The position numbers and the translations under genes are program-made. Below, piece after piece: positions 1 to 7,594 of a stretch of DNA of 10,229 nt. The first letter of the stretch is position 1, and each line of letters begins with the position of its first letter. Origin of the DNA: Magnetovibrio sp. GTDB lineage: Bacteria; Pseudomonadota; Alphaproteobacteria; Rhodospirillales; Magnetovibrionaceae. The DNA is taken from NCBI GenBank assembly GCA_016763895.1, contig JAESSV010000074.1, positions 1 to 10,229 of the forward strand, read 5' to 3'. The notes beneath the pieces were generated by a model. The model ran no database searches and was not told the origin of the DNA. It was given only the letters and a program-made list of their open reading frames with translations.

Positions 1-590
1 CCGGCACGGACATTCGCCGCGCTTATTCTTTGGCCAATGCTCCCAATTGGGAAGGGATTTTAGAATTCTTAATCCGCATTCAACCGAACGGAAAATTTTC
101 CACATGGCTGGATCAAAAAGCCACCGTCGGCGGCACCGTTCGCATTAAAGGACCCGAAGGAACGTTTGTCATTCAAAACGGGACCCTAAACGCCCGCCGC
201 TTTGTCGCCGGAGGCACGGGCATTGCCCCCATGCTGTCCATGCTGCGTCAGATGGCAGAATTTCAAGAAAATAATGAATCACGGCTTTATTTTGGCGTTA
301 ATACCGAAGACGATCTTTTTTGCCTCGACGAAATCGAAACCTTGAAAGCCGCCATGCCCAATTTGAGTGTTATAGTTTGCGTGTGGAAACCCGGCCCAAA
401 CTGGCAAGGCTTTACCGGATCCCCGGTTGATGCCTTTGCCACAGACCTAACGGTTGATATAGCGAAGGGGCAAAAGCCGGAAGTATACCTATGCGGTCCT
501 CCCGGACTTGTGGATGCCACAGAAGATTCAGCCCGCACGATAGGCCTGCCTTCACAAAACCTATTTTGTGAACGATTCTTGCCAGCATAG
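1..590 (+). CDS. MmoC-like FAD/NADH reductase component of a di-iron monooxygenase (partial, 5' end off window)
   Basis: The frame is open from base 3 to a TAG at 588-590 and gives 195 visible residues. RAYSLAN at visible residues 6-12 is the FAD-binding RxYS motif, GGTGIAP at 70-76 is the NAD(P)H-binding turn, and CGPPG at 164-168 with the terminal CERFLPA is the usual end of the ferredoxin-reductase fold. Segments such as YFGVNTEDDLF, CVWKPGPNWQG and GSPVDAF match, from memory, the reductase MmoC of soluble methane monooxygenase more closely than phenol hydroxylase or dioxygenase reductases. Such reductases pass electrons from NADH through FAD and a 2Fe-2S cluster to a di-iron hydroxylase in the cytoplasm. 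The N-terminal 2Fe-2S domain is expected off the left edge. The internal TTG at 30 is not the start, because the FAD motif lies upstream of it. Substrate (methane, another alkane or an alkene) cannot be told from this piece. Confidence 0.85.
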   Translation, partial: GTDIRRAYSLANAPNWEGILEFLIRIQPNGKFSTWLDQKATVGGTVRIKGPEGTFVIQNGTLNARRFVAGGTGIAPMLSMLRQMAEFQENNESRLYFGVNTEDDLFCLDEIETLKAAMPNLSVIVCVWKPGPNWQGFTGSPVDAFATDLTVDIAKGQKPEVYLCGPPGLVDATEDSARTIGLPSQNLFCERFLPA

Positions 591-824
591 AACAAGTTTG
601 GAGCGTACAATAAAGAGGCTCCCGCCAAACAAATACACTTATTGGTGCTTTTACTTAGAATAATTCAAACATAGATCGAAAAAAAATACACCCCATATAG
701 ACCCAAAATTGCTGGACATTAATTAACTTTATACCTAAGTATCTCACTAATGTAGAACAAAGTTGATCCATGTGATCATTCAACTTTACGAAACCATTAT
801 CGGCACAACGTGCTCTAAGGATGT
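591..824. other. Intergenic region between reductase and PAS gene
   Basis: This AT-rich stretch of 234 bp has no convincing reading frame. Just after the reductase stop there is an imperfect hairpin (GTTTGGAGC at 596-604 against GCTC and CAAAC at 618-630, with a bulge). No T-run follows it, so it is a poor terminator. The right half should hold the promoter of the PAS/MCP operon. TTGCTG near 709-714 followed by TATACC-like sequence is only a weak sigma-70 candidate, because the spacing is short. A perfect inverted repeat at 759-787 is listed separately. Confidence 0.5.
759..787. promoter_or_regulatory. Perfect 8-bp inverted repeat upstream of PAS/MCP operon
   Basis: AAAGTTGA (759-766) and TCAACTTT (780-787) are exact reverse complements separated by 13 bases. 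An overlapping smaller dyad, TGATC (764-768) and GATCA (774-778), lies inside it. The element ends 41 bp before the PAS start codon. It could be an operator for a regulator or a stem in the 5' leader. There is no T-run, so it is not a classic terminator. The function is inferred from position only. Confidence 0.4.
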
Positions 825-827
825 GTG

Positions 828-1361
828 ATGTCTCAAGAAACTTATCTGTCCGGCGTCGAAAGAACGTTTGATACTTCGGACCTGATCGTCAGCAAAACGG
901 ACACCAAAGGTCGCATGACCTATGTCAACGAGACGTTTTTAAGGCTTGCCGAGTATTCGGAAAAAGAATGCATTGGTGAGCCGCACAACAAAATTCGCCA
1001 TCCAGACATGCCCCGGTGTATTTTCAAATTATTGTGGGACACCATCAGCAAAGGGCAAGAGATTTTTGCCTATGTGGTTAATCGATCCGGAAATGGCGAT
1101 CATTATTGGGTCTTGGCCCACGTCACGGCTTCGTTTGACGATAATGAAAATATTGTGGGTTACCATTCCAGCCGCCGGGTTGCGTCAAAGGCGGCTTTGG
1201 GTGTCATCCAACCCCTTTACATCAAGCTCAAAGCTGAAGAAGATCGCCACAGCGACCGAAAAGCGGGCCTAGAGGCTTCGATGGCCATCATCACAGACAT
1301 CTTAGAAGAAGCGGACATGTCATACGGCCAGTTCATATTTTCTGTTATCCACTCAAAATAA
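828..1361 (+). CDS. Stand-alone Aer-like PAS domain protein (aerotaxis/redox sensor)
   Basis: The ATG at 828 is preferred over the GTG at 825 because TAAGGA at 816-821 lies 6 bases ahead of it. The product is 177 residues with no membrane segment. Residues about 15-125 form a PAS domain that aligns with the N-terminal PAS of E. coli Aer without gaps over most of its length: N34, R57, H58 and D60 in RHPDMP, and GDHYWV at 90-95 fall at the same numbers. In Aer these residues help bind FAD and sense redox state or oxygen. The Aer tryptophan at position 79 is isoleucine here, so the cofactor may be held differently or may differ. A charged helical tail (about 130-177) replaces the Aer membrane and signalling regions. 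The gene ends 14 bp before an MCP, so the likely role is to sense energy or redox state and pass this to that receptor. The partnership is inferred from gene order. Confidence 0.85.
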   Translation: MSQETYLSGVERTFDTSDLIVSKTDTKGRMTYVNETFLRLAEYSEKECIGEPHNKIRHPDMPRCIFKLLWDTISKGQEIFAYVVNRSGNGDHYWVLAHVTASFDDNENIVGYHSSRRVASKAALGVIQPLYIKLKAEEDRHSDRKAGLEASMAIITDILEEADMSYGQFIFSVIHSK

Positions 1362-1364
1362 GTC

Positions 1365-1368
1365 AGGA
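1365..1368 (+). promoter_or_regulatory. Ribosome binding site of the MCP gene
   Basis: AGGA lies 7 bases before the ATG at 1376, inside the 14-bp gap after the PAS stop codon. This fixes the MCP start and supports cotranscription of the two genes. Confidence 0.6.
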
Positions 1369-1375
1369 TGTAATC

Positions 1376-3232
1376 ATGTTCGATCTCAAAACGCTTCGTG
1401 GTCAAGGCTTATTGGCCTCAATGGTTTCAATCTTGATCTTTATTATTGTCGCCAGCACCGGGATTTGGGGCCTAAGCCAGTTATCGGCGGCCATCAATTC
1501 ACTTTCAAGAGACACAGAAAAACGCGTCCGTCATATTTCACCCCTTTTAGACGCGGCCCACGGGATTCAATTTGATGTTGTTCAGGTTCAACAATGGTTG
1601 ACGGACATTTCAGCAACCCGCGGCCAGGACGGCTTAAATGATGGTATTGACTTGGCGAAGGGGTTTGCCAAAAAATTTGAAGAAGATGTTCAAACGGCTT
1701 TGCGCCATGCAAATTCCCTCGACATCAACTCAACCACCAAGGATCAATATGCGACCCGGGATATGACGTCCATGATCCAAACACTGCATACCATGCAGGC
1801 TGCCTTTATTCCCTATTTTGAAACCGGCCAAAAAATGGCCAAGGCTTATATCGAACTTGGCCCAGAAGGTGGGAACAAGATGATGGCATCTTTTGACCAA
1901 ACCGCTGAAAAAATTGGCGCAGAAGTTGAACGTATGATGACGGCCGTTGCGGCGATCGACAAAGAAGAATCTCAAACAATGATGAGCACCTCTGAACAAG
2001 CCCATGAAGAAGCTTTGTTTCAGATATATATGCTCTCGGGTCTCTTCATCGTGGGTGTTCTTTTGCTGAGCGGCATTACCTTCATCACAAACCGCGTCTT
2101 GGTTATCATTGCCAATGTTTCAAGTTCTTTAAAGTTGGCCCGCAAAGGCAAGTTAGACACGCGCCTCACCAGCATCAAAGGCAAGGGTGAAGATGCGCTG
2201 ATCCAACATAACTTCAATCACCTTATGGACATCAGCGAAGCTTATGTCCGTGAAATCCGGGCCTCTATGGCCTATGTCAGCCGGGGCGATTATTACCGAA
2301 CCATTCTCGAAGAAGGCATGACAGGCAGTTTTCTTTCCAGCGTCAAACGGGTCAACGGGGCCGTTGATGTGATGGATAATAAGGTCAAGAACTTCACCCA
2401 AATTGCCGACAAATTTGAAATTGATATGCAAAATGTCGTGCATATGGTGACCTCTGCGGCAACCGAGCTGCAATCCACCGCAAAAAGCATGGAAGAAACA
2501 GCCGCAACCACCAGTGATAAAGCGAGCATTGTTTCCACAGCGGCTCTTGATGCGGCCAACAATGTTCAAACGGTGGCTTCGGCTGCGGAAGAACTCTCAA
2601 GTTCAATTTCCGAAATCAGCCGCCAAGTCAGCCAGTCTTCCGAAATTGCCAGCAAGGCCGTTGTGGATGCCGACCAAAGCCGTGAAAACGTACAAGGTCT
2701 TGCCGAGTCTGCGGCAAAAATTGGCGAAGTTATTAACTTGATTTCAGATATTGCCGATCAAACCAACTTGCTTGCACTTAACGCCACCATCGAAGCCGCG
2801 CGGGCGGGCGATGCCGGAAAAGGCTTTGCCGTTGTGGCATCCGAAGTTAAAAACCTTGCCAACCAAACGGCCAAGGCGACTGAAGAAATCAGCCAACACG
2901 TCGGTGGCGTTCAAAACGCGACCGAAGATGCGGTTCTGGCGATCAAGGGCATCGGAACGACCATTGGCAAAATGGACGAAGCCGCAACCGCGATTGCATC
3001 CGCAGTCGAAGAACAAGGCGCCGCCACCCAAGAGATTGCCCGCAACGTAGAACAAGCCGCAAAAGGCACAAACGAGGTCACCTCAAACATTTCTGAAGTG
3101 ACCGAAGGCGCAACGGAAACCGGGCATGCGGCTTCGGAAGTTCTTTGCGCTGCGGATGAACTGGCCAAACAAGGTGATCTTTTGGGACGCGAAATGGCCG
3201 ACTTCTTGGTCGAACTTAGAAAAGTCATCTAG
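1376..3232 (+). CDS. Methyl-accepting chemotaxis protein (transmembrane receptor)
   Basis: This 618-residue receptor has the standard layout. TM1 is at about 11-34. A periplasmic, mostly helical ligand-binding region at about 35-212 contains [12 protein letters not shown] at 71-82, a motif I recall from four-helix-bundle type MCPs. TM2 is at about 215-238, followed by a HAMP-like region at about 240-290, a linker helix with [16 protein letters not shown] at 304-319, and a long signalling coiled coil. The hairpin tip that contacts CheA and CheW is highly conserved ([20 protein letters not shown] at 454-473, then [16 protein letters not shown]). The C terminus (ELRKVI) has no NWETF-type tether for CheR/CheB. 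The receptor should send signals through the Che pathway from the inner membrane. It has no PAS domain of its own, which fits with the PAS protein encoded just upstream acting as a sensory partner. The periplasmic ligand is unknown. Confidence 0.95.
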   Translation: MFDLKTLRGQGLLASMVSILIFIIVASTGIWGLSQLSAAINSLSRDTEKRVRHISPLLDAAHGIQFDVVQVQQWLTDISATRGQDGLNDGIDLAKGFAKKFEEDVQTALRHANSLDINSTTKDQYATRDMTSMIQTLHTMQAAFIPYFETGQKMAKAYIELGPEGGNKMMASFDQTAEKIGAEVERMMTAVAAIDKEESQTMMSTSEQAHEEALFQIYMLSGLFIVGVLLLSGITFITNRVLVIIANVSSSLKLARKGKLDTRLTSIKGKGEDALIQHNFNHLMDISEAYVREIRASMAYVSRGDYYRTILEEGMTGSFLSSVKRVNGAVDVMDNKVKNFTQIADKFEIDMQNVVHMVTSAATELQSTAKSMEETAATTSDKASIVSTAALDAANNVQTVASAAEELSSSISEISRQVSQSSEIASKAVVDADQSRENVQGLAESAAKIGEVINLISDIADQTNLLALNATIEAARAGDAGKGFAVVASEVKNLANQTAKATEEISQHVGGVQNATEDAVLAIKGIGTTIGKMDEAATAIASAVEEQGAATQEIARNVEQAAKGTNEVTSNISEVTEGATETGHAASEVLCAADELAKQGDLLGREMADFLVELRKVI

Positions 3233-3254
3233 GGCCAAGTTCAAGACGAAACAC

Positions 3255-3389
3255 CTAGCGTTCTTGTAAGGCCATTTCCAAAGACCCCATATAAGGGGAC
3301 AAGATGTATTCCAAGACCGAGCGCGAGCCGGTGACAATTGAACACATAACTTGGACGCCCGGAACCAGCCGGTAAGTTTCGCCTTTGGT
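3255..3389 (-). pseudogene. Severed C terminus of the HlyD-family gene (in frame after internal TAA)
   Basis: After the TAA at 3392-3390 the same frame continues for 44 codons to a TAG at 3257-3255. It encodes YRLVPGVQV, then IVTGSRSVLEYILSPY, and ends in MALQER. This is the usual end of type I secretion membrane fusion proteins: a PG(M/V)xV strand, the TGxRxVLEYxLSP segment and a short helix. Restoring the codon would give a protein of 427 residues, normal for the family. There is no start codon with a ribosome binding site for separate expression. CAA to TAA (Gln to stop, a single C to T change) is the simplest origin, by inference. Confidence 0.8.
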
Positions 3390-4538
3390 TTAAAATACAT
3401 CGCTTTGGGTTTTTATCCGTACCTTATAAAAGGTCGCACCATCGGCGGCTTCCACGGTGTCGGGGCTGATGTGAATGACTGTGCCTTCAAGATGGCTAAA
3501 CCTGGACCCATCCCTTGAGGCCAAAGTCACACGGGCCGTTTGACCGGGGTGAACATAACCAACATCGTTGGGCGGAAGCTTGGCTTCAATGACAAGGGAA
3601 TCGCCAATGGGCACAATATCAGCGACTTTTCCACCGGGCTGAATAACGCCGCCCAATGTGACAACATGCAACGCCATCACAACACCATCAACGGGCGAAA
3701 CCAGGACCGAACGGTTGTAACTATCGGCATATTTGCGGCTGCGGTTGGTGAGTTCCAGTAGAGACCGCCGTTTTTCATCCAAAGTCTGTCTGGCTTCCAC
3801 ACGAAACCGTCCAACGATGGCGTCTAAATTTAAGGTTTCTTGCTGAATAGCGGCTTGCACGCGGGCCATGGCGGCTTTGTCTTCGGACAACTTGCCTTTT
3901 AAATTTGCGGCTTCTTTTAACAGATTCAAGTGCAGCATGCGATTGGTCAGGTCCTCTTTTAATAAGCCTTCGCTAATTTGCACTTGTTCATTTAAAAGTT
4001 TAGCCTTTTCCCGAGTGTTGCTCCGACGCGCGTTAATTTCATCCCCTTCACGTTTGCGTTGGTTGATCAAGGATTGCTGCACATCCATGTCGTTTTTCAA
4101 CTGCCGCCGACGGGAATCAAAAAGACTTTGGGCCTGGTCGGTGAGTTCGGGGTTTTTTTCAACAAAACCCTCGGGGAACTTAATCAAGTTGACCCCAACC
4201 ATGTCGGCACTCAACCGCGCAACATCGGCAGTTAAGGCGGATATGCGAACGGCAAGTTCGTCAACATCGGCACCGCTGGCGGTGGATTCCAGAACCACCA
4301 AAGGCTGGCCAACTTTTACACGGTCTCCTTCACGAACCTTAATTTGCGACACGATCCCGCCCTCTAAGTGCTGGACCGTTTTAACCTGCGTCGAAGGCAC
4401 CACTTCACCCTTGGCAAAGCTGACAACATCCAAACGTCCTATCAACGACCACGCGACAAAGGCCGCAAGAAACCCGATGAGTGTGATAAAAAATATATGA
4501 GTTTGTGGCTTAACGTCGAGGGTTGTGGGCTTGTTCAT
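3390..4538 (-). CDS. HlyD-family type I secretion membrane fusion protein, truncated by premature TAA
   Basis: The periplasmic adaptor links the inner-membrane ABC exporter to the TolC channel. As read, the product is 382 residues. It has a short cytoplasmic N terminus, one membrane helix at about 14-33, and a first lipoyl half with VQHLEGGIVSQIKVREGD at 55-72. A long coiled-coil hairpin follows at about 90-270. The second lipoyl half is around VLVSPVDGVVMALHVVTLGG at 278-297, and a beta-barrel strand region reaches FYKVRIKT at 370-377. The frame stops at codon 383, but the following 44 in-frame codons encode the missing conserved end (see the entry at 3255-3389). The ATG overlaps the ABC gene stop as ATGA, and a G-rich Shine-Dalgarno stretch (GGAGGA) lies just upstream within the ABC gene, so translation is probably coupled. 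Whether the shortened protein works is uncertain, since the last barrel strand and the C-terminal segment are lost. The alternatives are readthrough or a sequence error. Confidence 0.9.
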   Translation of the reverse strand: MNKPTTLDVKPQTHIFFITLIGFLAAFVAWSLIGRLDVVSFAKGEVVPSTQVKTVQHLEGGIVSQIKVREGDRVKVGQPLVVLESTASGADVDELAVRISALTADVARLSADMVGVNLIKFPEGFVEKNPELTDQAQSLFDSRRRQLKNDMDVQQSLINQRKREGDEINARRSNTREKAKLLNEQVQISEGLLKEDLTNRMLHLNLLKEAANLKGKLSEDKAAMARVQAAIQQETLNLDAIVGRFRVEARQTLDEKRRSLLELTNRSRKYADSYNRSVLVSPVDGVVMALHVVTLGGVIQPGGKVADIVPIGDSLVIEAKLPPNDVGYVHPGQTARVTLASRDGSRFSHLEGTVIHISPDTVEAADGATFYKVRIKTQSDVF

Positions 4539-6226
4539 TGTCCTCCCCCCTTGTTTTCTTGGTGGGGCGAAGCCCGATCAACAGCCGCCAGAATTCGCGG
4601 GATGGGTTTGACGTTAAGATCCAAAACATGAGGCGCACCTTGAACAATATTAGGGTCATGAGAAAGGGCAATAATGGTGCACCCCCGCTGGCTCAAAGCA
4701 TTCATAATTTTTGAAATTTGTTGCGCCCCTTCGGCGTCAAGGCCTTCGGTTGGCTCGTCCAGAATCACCAGTTGTCCATCCGTTGCCAAGGCCCGTGCCA
4801 AAGCCAATCTGCGGCGAATGCCAAGCGATAAATCACGACCACCCGCCACAAGAAGGGTGTTGAAGCCCTTCTGACTTTGGGCAAAATAGCTTTCAAGTCC
4901 GGCTTCTCGAATGACACGGTTTAAACCGGCTTCATCCAATTGTGGGTTAAAAGCCAGAATATTATCGCGCACCGTCCCGTTAAAAAATCCGGGTTCTTGG
5001 GGCAAGTAAATCACCTGTCGCCGCCACCATTGTGGAGCCACTTGCGCAAGGTCGACGCCATCCACCAAAACCTGTCCACGAGACGGTTTCAACAAACCGA
5101 CCAGCATGCGCGCAAATGTGGTTTTGCCCATGCTGTTGGCCCCGGTCACCACGAACAAAGCCCCCGGTTCAATTTTTAAATTTAAGGATTCAAAAAGTGG
5201 CGTGGGCTGTCCGGGATAGGCAAAGCCAACATCTTTCAATTCCAAGGCCCCTTTATACAAACCCAAAGCCACACCATCTTCGGGCTCTAGGGGCAAGCGC
5301 GTGAAATTTTCGACAATTTGAATGGCCGAGGTGGCTTTTGCAATTGCGCCCGCCGATTGCGCAAGACGAATGATGGGGCCCAGTGTTCGGGCCGCAAGAA
5401 TATTCGCCCCAATCAACAAGCCGACATCTAGTTGTCCCATCACGACCAACATGGCCCCGCCCGCGATGATTGCCGTGGACAACAAGGCCTGAATTCCGCC
5501 AATCATATTTTGCTGCCCGCCTTGGCGTTTGGAAATTTCGGTGCGCACGGCCTCCATAAGATCTAAAACAAGGGTCCAACGTTTCAACAAAACCTTGCGA
5601 GCGGTAAAAGCACGTACGGTATCTGGATCGCTTAGAGCCGAATCCAAAAGGCTTTGACGCGCTGAAAAATGGCCTTGCATGGCAAGAGCCGGTTTTTTCA
5701 TGGCCCGATAATTTGCCAAGCCAAACAATAAAACGCCACTACAAAAAACAAGCGCCACCAGAGCCAACAACGGGCTTAACAAAAAAAGCGCCGCCAAAAA
5801 AATAAGCGCAAACGGAACATCCAAATAAGCCACCATGTTGGGGGCGCTATACGCTTGTTGAATGGCATCGGGAGCCGCGACGGCTTCGCGTTTTTGCCCC
5901 GCGGTCAGCTGACCCAACGCATCACCCTTGGCGCAGATCAAAACATCATAGGCTCGAGCCGCATAGGCTCGATCAAACGGTTTGGATAAGGCATCGGCAA
6001 GGGTCAGGCGAATTTGACGAAAAGCCACCTCAAACCCAATGGCAATCAAAACGCCAACCACCATGGTGGCCAGGCTTGCATTAATCCCATGGGCGACATA
6101 ACGGTTAAGAACCTGAATAACGAACAACGAAGATGCCAACGCCAACAGGTTTGCAAACAAGGAGGCTCCCAGCAACTCAAGCGTTACTAAAGGATAGGCT
6201 TTCAAACGTTTGATGAGTTCGGTCAC
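4535..6226 (-). CDS. Type I secretion system permease/ATPase (ABC exporter, PrtD/LapB-like)
   Basis: This 563-residue protein is an inner-membrane half-transporter that would drive export of the RTX protein by ATP hydrolysis. The N-terminal membrane domain covers about 1-305, with hydrophobic helices near 14-40, 52-70, 133-172 and 245-275. The segment YLDVPFALIFLAALFLL at 134-150 resembles the DLPWAPIFLA region of type I exporters. The ATPase domain covers about 325-545: Walker A GANSMGKTT at 362-370, Q-loop glutamine at 410, Walker B LVILDEP at 486-492 with catalytic E491, and H523 in the H-loop. The signature motif is LSLGI at 466-470 instead of LSGGQ; the serine and final glycine are kept. 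There is no N-terminal C39-like peptidase domain, so the substrate is not expected to carry a double-glycine leader. The start is GTG at 6226, with GGAG at 6237-6234 spaced 7 bases upstream. The 3' end overlaps hlyD by 4 bp. Confidence 0.93.
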   Translation of the reverse strand: MTELIKRLKAYPLVTLELLGASLFANLLALASSLFVIQVLNRYVAHGINASLATMVVGVLIAIGFEVAFRQIRLTLADALSKPFDRAYAARAYDVLICAKGDALGQLTAGQKREAVAAPDAIQQAYSAPNMVAYLDVPFALIFLAALFLLSPLLALVALVFCSGVLLFGLANYRAMKKPALAMQGHFSARQSLLDSALSDPDTVRAFTARKVLLKRWTLVLDLMEAVRTEISKRQGGQQNMIGGIQALLSTAIIAGGAMLVVMGQLDVGLLIGANILAARTLGPIIRLAQSAGAIAKATSAIQIVENFTRLPLEPEDGVALGLYKGALELKDVGFAYPGQPTPLFESLNLKIEPGALFVVTGANSMGKTTFARMLVGLLKPSRGQVLVDGVDLAQVAPQWWRRQVIYLPQEPGFFNGTVRDNILAFNPQLDEAGLNRVIREAGLESYFAQSQKGFNTLLVAGGRDLSLGIRRRLALARALATDGQLVILDEPTEGLDAEGAQQISKIMNALSQRGCTIIALSHDPNIVQGAPHVLDLNVKPIPRILAAVDRASPHQENKGGGQ

Positions 6227-6286
6227 GCCAAATCTCCGTTAGCCAAATCATCATTATACAGCGTTGAGCATCAGCCGCCCGGCGCG
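6227..6286 (-). other. Short gap between TolC-like and ABC genes
   Basis: These 60 bp carry the ABC ribosome binding site (GGAG at 6237-6234) and a perfect TATAAT on the minus strand (6258-6253). No matching -35 hexamer lies 16-18 bp upstream, where the sequence is GC-rich, so an internal promoter is not supported. The gap is short enough for a single transcript. Confidence 0.4.
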
Positions 6287-7594
6287 TTACTGTAGCACGG
6301 AAAGATCCAAAATCCCCATAACGTTCAGGACCGTTAGTTTGGCAATTGCGACGTCGGTCGACGCCCGATCCGCCGCGGCTTGGGCATTGATCAAAGACGT
6401 TTCACCCGCCAAAACATCAATCAAAGAGCGTTGCCCCAAAGTGCGTTCTTTGCGAGCCAACCCCAGAAATTCCGACGAGATATTTGCCTGATTGCTTAAA
6501 AATTCTGCGTTATCGCGAGCCGTTTGCAAATTTTGCCATGCGTTGCGCGCCTGTTCTTCAATTTGATCGCGCGTATATTTAAGGCGGCTATTGGCCGCAG
6601 CATGACTTGATTTCGAAGCTTCCAACGTACTTGATGCGGTCAAGCCCATATTGAAATCATACGTCATCTCAACCTTGACCAAGGTTTCGTTTTTCTTGCC
6701 CAAAGTGCCCGCCACATCGCGTTTGTATTTTTGTTGTGCGCTGGCGGCGACCACAGGACGATATCCACTGGCAAAGCTTCGCGCAATTTCTGTGTTGGCA
6801 ATTTTGGCCAAGAGCGCAGACGCGCGGATTTGAGGATTATCAGCCAGCGCTTTTTCAACGATGATGCTTTCAGATTCAGGAATCAAAGAATCCATGATGC
6901 TGGGCAATTCAAGCGCGTTTAAATCATCTGGCACGCTGTGGAACAAAGCCCGATAGCGGTTGATGGCTTGACGTAAGGCCCCGTTGGCCCGCACGCGCGC
7001 GGCTTGAGCCCCCGCCAACTGCGTTTTCGCTTGCAAGACGTCTGTTGAAAAACCAGATCCACGTTGAACCCGGGCATTTTCCAATTCCGTTTGACGTTGG
7101 ACGCTGGTTTCACTTTGGGTTTGATAGTCCAAAATGCGCACCGCACTGGCCAGATCCAATTGGGCTGTAAGGGTGTCCAACAACAAGTTTTGTTTGGCAA
7201 GCATCAACGCGACTTCAGCCTGATTGATGGCCAGGCTGGCCCCGCCCACGGTGGCTGCGGTGGCCCCGAAATCAAACAGAGTTTGGGTGATGCTTAAATC
7301 GACTTCTCGCTGCGCCATAGACGATTGCGTTGGCGTAGTAAGAGGATTTTGCGTATAAATTTTTTCATTACCAACGTTGGCCGTCAAGCTGATGGTCGGG
7401 AAATAACCGCCTTCTGCGACACCTTTGTTGGACCGCGCCGCATCAAGATCAAACTGGGCCGCCTTGATACGTTCATGTGTGACAAGCAGTTGCGATAACG
7501 TGTCGGAAAGACCTGCCGCATAAGCTGTTCCACACAGCGAAAACGTCAATACGGTGCCCAACAAAATGGCTTTAAATTTCAATTCAACAGACAC
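6287..7594 (-). CDS. TolC-family outer membrane efflux/secretion protein
   Basis: The 435-residue product would form the outer-membrane and periplasmic tunnel of the secretion machine. A signal peptide is visible: a lysine-containing start (residues 1-8), a hydrophobic stretch ILLGTVLTFSLCG at 10-22, and a likely cleavage after AYA at 24-26. The mature protein shows the two-fold TolC pattern of long Ala/Gln-rich helices with short beta segments, for example GGYFPTISLTANVG and ITQTLFDFGATAATVGGA in the first half, and YDFNMGLTASSTLEASKS with the helix around SLIDVLAGETSLINAQAAADRA in the second. The start is GTG at 7594, since an in-frame TAA lies only 15 bases upstream and no in-frame ATG is near. 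The Shine-Dalgarno (GAGAAG) is weak and close. The gene lies 108 bp after the RTX gene and 60 bp before the ABC gene, all on the same strand. Confidence 0.93.
   Translation of the reverse strand: MSVELKFKAILLGTVLTFSLCGTAYAAGLSDTLSQLLVTHERIKAAQFDLDAARSNKGVAEGGYFPTISLTANVGNEKIYTQNPLTTPTQSSMAQREVDLSITQTLFDFGATAATVGGASLAINQAEVALMLAKQNLLLDTLTAQLDLASAVRILDYQTQSETSVQRQTELENARVQRGSGFSTDVLQAKTQLAGAQAARVRANGALRQAINRYRALFHSVPDDLNALELPSIMDSLIPESESIIVEKALADNPQIRASALLAKIANTEIARSFASGYRPVVAASAQQKYKRDVAGTLGKKNETLVKVEMTYDFNMGLTASSTLEASKSSHAAANSRLKYTRDQIEEQARNAWQNLQTARDNAEFLSNQANISSEFLGLARKERTLGQRSLIDVLAGETSLINAQAAADRASTDVAIAKLTVLNVMGILDLSVLQ

Noticed and set aside
596..630. Hairpin after the reductase gene as a rho-independent terminator
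   Set aside because: The stem is bulged, the loop is long and no T-run follows.
795..803. GCCGATAA-like sigma-28 -10 element on the minus strand next to the chemotaxis genes
   Set aside because: It points away from the PAS/MCP genes and has no TAAA-type -35 element at the right distance.
3390..3392. TAA read as a sense codon under an alternative genetic code
   Set aside because: TAA ends the PAS gene (1359-1361) and the TolC-like gene (6289-6287) at normal family lengths, so it functions as a stop in this genome.
3083..3400. A separate minus-strand frame starting with ATG at 3400, suggesting that the HlyD end was lost by frameshift
   Set aside because: Codon-by-codon reading shows the conserved HlyD ending is in the same frame as the main gene, directly after the TAA. 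The ATG at 3400 opens a different frame that does not encode HlyD-like sequence.
3868..4500. 210-codon plus-strand open frame opposite the HlyD gene
   Set aside because: It is antisense to a clear HlyD family gene, Ser/Arg-rich and without recognisable domains; it is a shadow of the real gene.
6253..6258. TATAAT on the minus strand as an internal promoter for the ABC gene
   Set aside because: No -35-like hexamer is present 16-18 bp upstream; the sequence there is GC-rich. The 60-bp gap is consistent with one transcript.
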